The translations under genes were made by a program, and so were the position numbers. A stretch of 37,533 nt of DNA from Verrucomicrobiota bacterium (GTDB taxonomy: Bacteria; Verrucomicrobiota; Verrucomicrobiia; Limisphaerales; UBA1100). Shown one piece after another: positions 32,066 to 37,533 of this stretch. Location of the stretch: NCBI GenBank assembly GCA_028872685.1, contig JAPKEI010000001.1:1-37533 (forward strand). The letters are read 5' to 3'. Positions within the stretch are counted from its first letter, which is position 1; each line of letters begins with the position of its first letter. Below the pieces are notes generated by a model, which saw only the letters and a list, made by a program, of their open reading frames with translations, had not been told where the DNA came from and ran no database searches.

Positions 32066-33079
32066 ATGAAGCACCAACGCAGTGTCATCGCAGCCATCGC
32101 CGCGCTTTTGTTTACCCTCACCGCCCACGCTTGGGATTACGAGCGGCACCGGCTCATCAACGACCTCGCGCTCACCACGCTCTCCAAGGATTTCCCAGCC
32201 TTCGTGCGCTTGCCCGCCAATCGCGAGCGCATCCTTTTCCTCAGCGGCGAACCCGATCGCTGGCGCAATAACCGCGACCGTGCCCTGCGCCACCTCAACA
32301 GCCTCGATCATTACTTCGACCTTGAATACCTCGACCCCTACCAACTTAAGCCCGCCGACCTCAGCCATTTTCGCTACCGCTACGTCGAGCAAATGGCCAA
32401 CGCCCGCGCCCACCTCAAGCTCGAACTGCCCGAAGCCAACCCCGACCACACCAAAGGCCATCCCGGTTTTCTGCCGTGGGCCATCAACGAAAACTACCTC
32501 AAACTCGTCAGCGCATTTTCCTACCTCAAAGTTTTTGAAAAAATGGGAACCGAAGAAGAAAAAAACAACGCGCGCGCCAACGTCATTTACCGAATGGGAA
32601 TCCTCAGCCACTACGTTGGCGACGCCGCCCAACCCCTCCACACCACCAAACACTTCAACGGCTGGGTAGGCGACAACCCAAAAGACTACACCACCAGCCG
32701 CCGCTTCCACTCGTGGATTGACGGCGGCTTCTTCAAGGCCACCCAGTCCCCCGATCGCGCCGCCCTCGCCGGCGCCCTCCGCCCCGCTAAACTCATTGTG
32801 CGTCCCCTCGCCCGTGACCTCGCCAGCGGACACTTCCAACTCGCCCTCAACTTCATCCTCGCCCAACACCAAAAGATGGAACCCCTTTATCAGTTAGACA
32901 AAGAAAAAGGGCTCAGCCCAGAAACCCCCACCGCCGGAAAAATTTTCCTGGAGACCCAACTCAAAACCGGCACCCAATACCTCGGTGACCTCTGGCAAAC
33001 CGCCTGGGCCGAAGCCCCCCCTGACCGCTTCCTCCAAACCTACCTTGCCAAAAGGCAGCTCCAAAAGGAGGAAAAATAA
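32066..33079 (+). CDS. Exported S1/P1-type zinc nuclease
   Basis: 337 residues. Signal peptidase would cut after AHA (residue 22), leaving Trp as mature residue 1 (W23-D-Y-E-R-H28). A free N-terminal Trp that binds zinc is the hallmark of the S1/P1 nuclease and zinc phospholipase C fold. Other ligands are visible: LDHYFD at 80-85, HYVGDAAQPLHTTKHFNG with H182, D186, H192 and H196, and RFHSWIDGG with H215. Three zinc ions would be bound. The enzyme should cut single-stranded nucleic acids outside the cytoplasm for nutrient recovery. The distance between the two His motifs is normal. It is followed directly by the tRNA 3'-half repeat. Confidence 0.9.
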   Translation: MKHQRSVIAAIAALLFTLTAHAWDYERHRLINDLALTTLSKDFPAFVRLPANRERILFLSGEPDRWRNNRDRALRHLNSLDHYFDLEYLDPYQLKPADLSHFRYRYVEQMANARAHLKLELPEANPDHTKGHPGFLPWAINENYLKLVSAFSYLKVFEKMGTEEEKNNARANVIYRMGILSHYVGDAAQPLHTTKHFNGWVGDNPKDYTTSRRFHSWIDGGFFKATQSPDRAALAGALRPAKLIVRPLARDLASGHFQLALNFILAQHQKMEPLYQLDKEKGLSPETPTAGKIFLETQLKTGTQYLGDLWQTAWAEAPPDRFLQTYLAKRQLQKEEK

Positions 33080-33081
33080 CT

Positions 33082-33119
33082 GGTGGGGCCGGCAGGACTT
33101 AAACCTGCAACCAACGCAT
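33082..33119 (-). repeat. Copy of the 3' half of the tRNA-CAU gene (distal att-like repeat)
   Basis: 38 bp matching 37273-37310 at 36 positions, same orientation. It covers the tRNA from the anticodon-stem 3' side through the T-arm to the acceptor end. The rest of the tRNA is absent: sequence beyond 33119 does not match, so it is not a functional tRNA. The two mismatches (acceptor stem and T-loop) suggest loss of selection. Confidence 0.88.
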
Positions 33120-33268
33120 CCATCACCGTGCATCATCCCGCGAACCCGGCCGGAACCTTAAGGTTTTAGTTCTCTAATATTAAATTTTTCTGTATTTTCC
33201 CGAGGAGAGTGAAGGGTGTCGCGGTCGGAAAAGGAATTTTCTAGCAGTGGCGTAATCCTAACTTATTG

Positions 33269-35842
33269 ATGAATTTACATTTACTCCGCACCCGCATCGT
33301 GCCCGTGGTTACACGGGTTGCTGTTTGCGTAGCACTCGCCGGGGTGGCATCTGCCGCTGAAATTCCTTCAGGGAAATCCGGTTTTGAATCGCACATCAAA
33401 CCATTTTTTAAAACGTACTGTGTTAAGTGCCACGGACCGAAAAAAAGCAAAGGCAAGATCACCGTACACAGCCTGGATGGTGACCTGACTGCAGGTCAGG
33501 AGCTTGAACGATGGGAGCTGATTCTCGATGCACTTGAGCATCAGGACATGCCGCCGGAGGAAGAAAAGAATCAGCCAAGTGCTGCGGATAGGGCCGCTAT
33601 CGTCAAGTGGATCGAGTCGGGCTTGCGTGACTACGTAAAAAATGCAAACAAGGTCGCGGTCGCCACAACAACACGAAGGCTCACCAATTTTGAGTATCAG
33701 AACACGATGCGTGATCTATTAGGTTTTGAACTCGAGCTTACCAAGGACCTGCCCGGCGACCCGGACAAACCGTATCATTTCAATAATACTGCGGAAATGA
33801 TGATGATCGGGCCTGACCAACTGGTTCGCTACAAGGAGGCGGCACGCAAGGCTATGGCAAGCGCGATTGTCGATCCTGGGAAGCCGGAAATTCACCGATT
33901 TAGCTCGAAGTGGGAACATGGAAAATCAGGCAAAGGCGGATTGTCTCAAGCGGAGATCGGCGTCTACCAAGGACCCGGCGTCGGCAGAAAAACCGTCGGA
34001 TTGAAAAGCTGGCCCCAAACCGGTGAATTCAGAATCCGCGTCAAGGCATCGGGAAATTTTCCGCCAGGGTTCAAAGAAGTGCCACTCCGTCTAGTGATGG
34101 GCACCAGCCTCCGCCATGATTCAGGATCTGGAATCTATCAGGAAGTAGGAACCGTTCATTTGACGAACACTCCTGACAACCCCGAGGAGTTTGAATTTCG
34201 GGGGCGCATCGAAAACATACCGGTCCAACCAGCCAGCAAGCACAGAAACAAGATACTCCCACCCAAGATCACCATCACCGCCCAGAATATTTTCGACAAC
34301 GGCGAACTCAACGACCACCGCAAGAGTGGGTTTGACGCCTCCTGGAGTGTCAAGGCTCCCCGCGTGATACTTGAGTCGCTCGAGTTCGAGGCCCCTGTGG
34401 CTGAGGTCTGGCCGCCGGAACACCACACCCGTATCCTTTTTGAGTCACCTCTGCGTAACACAAAGACTGGCGAGTATGCTTATGAGGTTATCAAACGCTT
34501 CATGACGCGGGCGTTTCGGCGACCGGTTGCTAAAGATGAGGTTGATCACTTTCACCGTATCTATAAGATCTACGATGCGGAGTTTGATACTCTTGAGCAG
34601 GCTATGCGCGAGACGTTGGCGATGGTGCTGATATCACCGCAGTTTCTTTATCACGCGGTGATTGATGACGCCGCCGCGACGAAGCAATATGAACTCGCCT
34701 CGCGCCTATCCTATTTCCTCTGGGGAAGCATGCCCGACAAGGAACTGTTTGATCTTGCTGCATCAGGCAAGCTGAATGACCCCGCAGTCATTGAGACCCA
34801 GACGCGCCGACTTCTTGCTGACAAGCGTGCCGTAGGTTTTGTCGAGAACTTCACCGCCCAGTGGCTGAGCATCGCCAAGATGAAAACGGTGAACATCAAC
34901 CATGATCTTTTCCCCCGGTTTCTCTATACCGTACATCTTGGTGAGCGACGTGGTCAGGAGCAGCTGTTCCGTCCGACCATCCGTGACTATATGCACGAGG
35001 AGACAGTGGGCTTCGTCGGCGAACTGATCAGAAACAACGCGAGTGTCATGAATATCGTGGACTCTAGTTTTGCTTACCTCAACGAACCGCTCGCGGTGCA
35101 TTACGGTGTCGGCGGTGTCGAGGGATTAAAGTTCCGTGCCGTTCCAATCAAACCCGAAGATCGCCTTGGAGGACTTCTGACACAAGGGTCCGTGTTGGTA
35201 GGAAATTCCACCGGTTCGGCTCCACACCCGATCTATCGGGCAGTTTGGTTGCGAGAGGCGATTCTGGGCGACAAGGTCAAGCCACCACCTGCTGAAGTTC
35301 CGGCATTATCTGACTCCGTTGGTGATTCCGCGGATGAAGCGGTCTCGATCAAGAACCTGCTCGCGCTCCACCGAAATAAGGAAAGCTGCTACGATTGCCA
35401 CGTGCGGCTCGATCCATGGGGGATTCCATTCGAACGCTACAGCGCGATCGGGAAATACCAGCCCTTGATTCCCAAAGACAAGGTTCGGGTGAGGGGTTTC
35501 AACCATAAGCAAGACAAGACCTTAGCAGGCTATCAGGCCTATCTGAAATCGATCTACACAGAGGAAGTGGACGCCTCCTCGCGCGTGCCTCACGGCCCCG
35601 CGGTTGACGGCATGCAGAAACTCAAAAAGTATCTACTCAAGGAACGCAAGGCTGAGATCGCCGAAAACGTCATCCGCAGACTGATGACATACAGTGTCGG
35701 CCGGGAGCTCACCTACCGCGATCGATTTGAGGTTAAGAAGTTGCTGAAGCTGGCGGAGGAAAATGGATACAAACTGCAGGACATGATTGCATCCGTTTGC
35801 CAGAGCCCCACATTCACAGGCACCAAAACCAAGGAAGAATAA
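33269..35842 (+). CDS. DUF1592-type protein with planctomycete cytochrome c domain
   Basis: 857 residues from ATG 33269; a TTG just before it is an alternative. Signal peptide: VPVVTRVAVCVALAGVASAA. The PSCyt1 heme site is CVKCHG near residue 51. Domain order is then DUF1587 (RRLTNFEYQNTMRDLLGFEL), a beta-sandwich insert, DUF1595 (RAFRRPVAKDEVDHFHRIY), DUF1592 (YELASRLSYFLWGSMPDKEL), DUF1588 (LLTQGSVLVGNSTGSAPHP) and DUF1585 at the C-terminus (VIRRLMTYSVGRELTY). A second CxxCH (CYDCHVRLDPWG) is at about residue 710. This family is greatly expanded in Planctomycetes and Verrucomicrobia and is thought to act in periplasmic redox or polymer breakdown; the function is unproven. The DUF1552 partner starts 4 bp later. 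Confidence 0.95.
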   Translation: MNLHLLRTRIVPVVTRVAVCVALAGVASAAEIPSGKSGFESHIKPFFKTYCVKCHGPKKSKGKITVHSLDGDLTAGQELERWELILDALEHQDMPPEEEKNQPSAADRAAIVKWIESGLRDYVKNANKVAVATTTRRLTNFEYQNTMRDLLGFELELTKDLPGDPDKPYHFNNTAEMMMIGPDQLVRYKEAARKAMASAIVDPGKPEIHRFSSKWEHGKSGKGGLSQAEIGVYQGPGVGRKTVGLKSWPQTGEFRIRVKASGNFPPGFKEVPLRLVMGTSLRHDSGSGIYQEVGTVHLTNTPDNPEEFEFRGRIENIPVQPASKHRNKILPPKITITAQNIFDNGELNDHRKSGFDASWSVKAPRVILESLEFEAPVAEVWPPEHHTRILFESPLRNTKTGEYAYEVIKRFMTRAFRRPVAKDEVDHFHRIYKIYDAEFDTLEQAMRETLAMVLISPQFLYHAVIDDAAATKQYELASRLSYFLWGSMPDKELFDLAASGKLNDPAVIETQTRRLLADKRAVGFVENFTAQWLSIAKMKTVNINHDLFPRFLYTVHLGERRGQEQLFRPTIRDYMHEETVGFVGELIRNNASVMNIVDSSFAYLNEPLAVHYGVGGVEGLKFRAVPIKPEDRLGGLLTQGSVLVGNSTGSAPHPIYRAVWLREAILGDKVKPPPAEVPALSDSVGDSADEAVSIKNLLALHRNKESCYDCHVRLDPWGIPFERYSAIGKYQPLIPKDKVRVRGFNHKQDKTLAGYQAYLKSIYTEEVDASSRVPHGPAVDGMQKLKKYLLKERKAEIAENVIRRLMTYSVGRELTYRDRFEVKKLLKLAEENGYKLQDMIASVCQSPTFTGTKTKEE

Positions 35843-35846
35843 TCCC

Positions 35847-37184
35847 ATGAAACAGAAATCCTGGCATATCAATCGACGTGAGTTCGTCAGAGGCGGTGGT
35901 GCTGCACTGGCCTTGCCATTGCTCCAAGGCATGTCCTGGGGCAAGGCAGCAGCAGGCAAGGCACTGCCAAAACGCATGATGGTCAGCTACATCTCCTATG
36001 GTGTTTACGAACCGAAAGGTAAAAACGGCTCGCACCACGACTGGAACTGGTGGCCGTGCAAAGACGCCGGCCCGCTTACTTTCAACGAATCAGCCGCTCC
36101 CTTCGCGCCACTCAAGGACTCCGTGAGTTACCTCCGTGGCCTCGAGCACGCAGGTGGTTTAGGAATGGGTGGCCACAGCAGCGGCGACGTCTTCGCCACT
36201 GGCGCCGATATGTCGGTTACGGAAAAAAGAAACAACATCTCCGTCGATCAACTCGCTGCGAAGGTGAATGGACATAAGACCCGCTACGCCTCACTCGTGT
36301 TGGGCACCGAGGGCGGCACTGGCTCCTACGGCAGTGCCAAGACACTTTCGCACTACGGACCCGGCCGGCCGATCCCGTCGATGCACCGACCCCAGGAGAT
36401 TTTTAACCGACTCTTCAACCCCTACGCAGGCAAAGGCATCGAGCAAGTCCGTGCCGATCTCAAACGCGAAGCGAGTGTGCTCGATCTGATGATGGACGAC
36501 TCCAAGCGACTCCAAGGTCGACTTGGAAAAGAAGACCAACAGAAAATGGAGGAGTATCTCGACTCCATACGTGCACTCGAGAAGCGTGTCGAACGCACCA
36601 GCCAGTGGACACATCAGTCGCTGCCGAATGTCGATACCAAGGGGCTGAACCTTGAGGTTTCCCATAAAGACCCGGAGCAATACACCCGCTGCATGTATGA
36701 CCTGCTCTACCTCGCTTTCCAGACGGACTCCACCCGCTTCGCCACCCTGATGCTCGAAAGCGAGCATTCCAGCGGCAGCGAGTTGTGGAACTATGCCAAC
36801 TACGTGCTCGGCTACAAAGGAGCCACTCACGACATCGCGCACAAGCGCCCGACCGAATCAGGAAAGTGGGACAACTGGCGCGCCAAGCAGCATGCCTACT
36901 TCCTGGAGCGCTTGCGGAACACTCCTGAAGGCGATAGCAATATGCTCGACCAAACGGTGGTCGTCTGGGGCTCAGCCCACCCACACGCATCCCACAGCAG
37001 CAAGAACTACCCGATTCAGGTGGCGGGTGGAAAGGCGCTTGGCTTCAAGCACGGGAATCTGCACTCTTTTAAAGGAGAGAAAAAGGTGCCGCTCTCTAAC
37101 CTGTATGTCTCGATGCTCAATGCAGTCGACGCTCCAACAAAGAAATTCGCCGACAGCACCGGCGAGATGACAGAAATCCTATGA
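35847..37184 (+). CDS. DUF1552 domain protein with twin-arginine signal
   Basis: 445 residues starting at ATG 35847, 4 bp after the DUF1592 gene. The N-terminal INRREFVRGGGAALALPLLQ is a twin-arginine (Tat) signal with RR followed by a hydrophobic stretch. The rest is DUF1552: KRMMVSYISYGVYEP, FAPLKDSVSYLRGLEHAGG, and YASLVLGTEGG with the later Y/H-rich GHSSGDVFATGADM region. DUF1552 proteins nearly always travel with DUF1592 cytochrome proteins and are exported folded, which suggests a cofactor. No role is known. The 3' side reaches the tRNA gene after about 90 bp. Confidence 0.95.
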   Translation: MKQKSWHINRREFVRGGGAALALPLLQGMSWGKAAAGKALPKRMMVSYISYGVYEPKGKNGSHHDWNWWPCKDAGPLTFNESAAPFAPLKDSVSYLRGLEHAGGLGMGGHSSGDVFATGADMSVTEKRNNISVDQLAAKVNGHKTRYASLVLGTEGGTGSYGSAKTLSHYGPGRPIPSMHRPQEIFNRLFNPYAGKGIEQVRADLKREASVLDLMMDDSKRLQGRLGKEDQQKMEEYLDSIRALEKRVERTSQWTHQSLPNVDTKGLNLEVSHKDPEQYTRCMYDLLYLAFQTDSTRFATLMLESEHSSGSELWNYANYVLGYKGATHDIAHKRPTESGKWDNWRAKQHAYFLERLRNTPEGDSNMLDQTVVVWGSAHPHASHSSKNYPIQVAGGKALGFKHGNLHSFKGEKKVPLSNLYVSMLNAVDAPTKKFADSTGEMTEIL

Positions 37185-37272
37185 GGGTCAACGCAATGGC
37201 AACGATAGAACAGGCCGAATATTGGAAAATGGCCCATTTCATTTGAGCCTGAAAAAACACTGCTAAAAAATC

Positions 37273-37310
37273 GGTGGGCCCGGCAGGACTTGAACCTGCA
37301 ACCAACGCAT
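37273..37310 (-). repeat. Proximal copy of the att-like repeat within tRNA-CAU
   Basis: The matching copy of the repeat at 33082-33119. It is the 3' half of the intact tRNA plus two bases beyond the discriminator (CC of the CCA position, followed by G, so CCA is not encoded). Confidence 0.88.
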
Positions 37311-37348
37311 TATGAGTGCGCTGCTCTAACCGATTGAGCTACGGGCCC
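37275..37348 (-). tRNA. tRNA with CAU anticodon (elongator Met or Ile2)
   Basis: 74 nt on the minus strand. Acceptor stem GGGCCCG / CGGGCCC with discriminator A, D-arm AGCTC...GAGC, anticodon arm GCGCA-CTCATAA-TGCGT (first pair G-T), T-arm GCAGG-TTCAAGT-CCTGC. CCA is not encoded. CAU anticodons belong to initiator Met, elongator Met or lysidine-modified Ile2. The missing GGG/CCC anticodon-stem run excludes the initiator. C4-G69 and C5-G68, the determinants that TilS uses in E. coli to pick Ile2 over Met, are both present, which leans to tRNA-Ile2. Confidence 0.93.
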
Positions 37349-37392
37349 GTTGGCTGTTAGTTTGGCGAATTGGGTGGGGTTTGGAAAGGTTT

Positions 37393-37533
37393 TCAGTTTC
37401 CGGCACTTGGTGTGCTGGAAATTTCCTCTGGGGGTTCGAGCTTCACATTGCGGCGACGATGCCATTGGGCAAGGAGTCCGTCATGGGGGCTGAGGAGCCA
37501 GGCGAGGAGGAAGAGGGCCATTCCCGCGACGAC
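37393..37533 (-). CDS. C-terminal fragment of a probable ABC-3 type metal permease
   Basis: The last 46 codons of a minus-strand gene that starts outside the window. A hydrophobic helix VVAGMALFLLAWLL is followed by SPHDGLLAQWHRRRNVKL and a polar tail ending PSAGN. The SP-x-x-GLL pattern after the last helix, with a basic cytosolic tail, is typical of ZnuB/MntB-type permeases for zinc or manganese. With so little sequence, the call is tentative. Confidence 0.45.
   Translation of the reverse strand, partial: VVAGMALFLLAWLLSPHDGLLAQWHRRRNVKLEPPEEISSTPSAGN

Larger units (their letters stand above)
33082..37310. mobile_element. Candidate 4.2-kb islet flanked by tRNA 3'-half direct repeats
   Basis: The intact tRNA is at the right edge, its 3' end facing left, and the displaced copy of its 3' half is at the left edge. 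That is the geometry left by integration at a tRNA 3' end. The interval holds only the DUF1592 and DUF1552 genes. There is no integrase or transposase, so if this was a mobile element it has been reduced or moves in trans. A duplicated tRNA that decayed is the alternative. Confidence 0.35.

Noticed and set aside
33082..33157. Second tRNA gene at 33082
   Set aside because: Only the 3' 38 bp resemble a tRNA. The acceptor 5' strand (GGGGCCG) needed to pair with the 3' strand is missing, and no D-arm or proper anticodon stem can be drawn.

Overview
The window looks like a chromosome segment of a free-living, probably aquatic, member of the Verrucomicrobiota (PVC group). The main pointers are a Minf_1886-family gene, a DUF1592/DUF1552 gene pair with a planctomycete-type cytochrome c domain, many exported proteins, and a core-gene layout (dnaX-ebfC-recR, leuS, dnaK-groES-groEL) without phage or conjugation modules. 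Taxonomy is inferred from gene families only. Shine-Dalgarno sites are weak or missing before many genes.

Layout. 1-1030 (minus): a membrane-protein fragment coupled to a LolA-like exported protein. 1031-1378: dnaK upstream region with repeated GTGCCA/TGGCAC boxes. 1379-5943 (plus): dnaK, groS, groL, a strong terminator, then a phage CII-like regulator. 5944-16541 (minus): HAD hydrolase, recR, ebfC, dnaX, SRP RNA, lipoprotein mutarotase, M16 peptidase, Minf_1886 protein, a 48-residue membrane peptide, leuS. 16681-18826 (plus): NfeD, SPFH protein, dITP/XTP pyrophosphatase. 18853-19782 (minus): DHH phosphoesterase. 19867-25267 (plus): a tight six-gene operon of SDR, LarA-like, PhyH-like, Gfo/Idh/MocA, TIM-barrel isomerase and a DUF5069-like protein. 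25264-27802 (minus): 2Fe-2S ferredoxin, Tim44-like zinc-ribbon membrane protein, TPM-domain protein. 27827-33079: exported proteins on both strands (PQQ-type propeller, M12B-like metalloprotease, unknown propeller-like protein, S1/P1 nuclease). 33082-37310: the DUF1592/DUF1552 pair, flanked by a 38-bp direct repeat of the 3' half of a tRNA-CAU gene. 37393-37533 (minus): end of a probable metal ABC permease.

The strongest unusual signal is at 25139-25141. The DUF5069-like frame meets an in-frame TGA after MYG, then continues for 41 convincing residues (GGDRQFFRE...) to a TAA that overlaps the convergent neighbour's stop by 4 bp. A 7-bp stem with a 5-nt CGTGA loop starts 14 nt after the TGA, which fits the bacterial SECIS pattern. 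I read this as a candidate selenoprotein in which Sec replaces a Cys. A nonsense mutation or sequence error remains the main alternative. The second signal is the tRNA 3'-half duplication bracketing the DUF1592/DUF1552 genes, which has the geometry of an integrated islet at a tRNA attachment site, although no integrase is present.

The sugar-acid-type operon (19867-25267) probably forms one catabolic route for a sugar acid or related hydroxy acid. The exported hydrolases further right suit an organism that degrades polymers.
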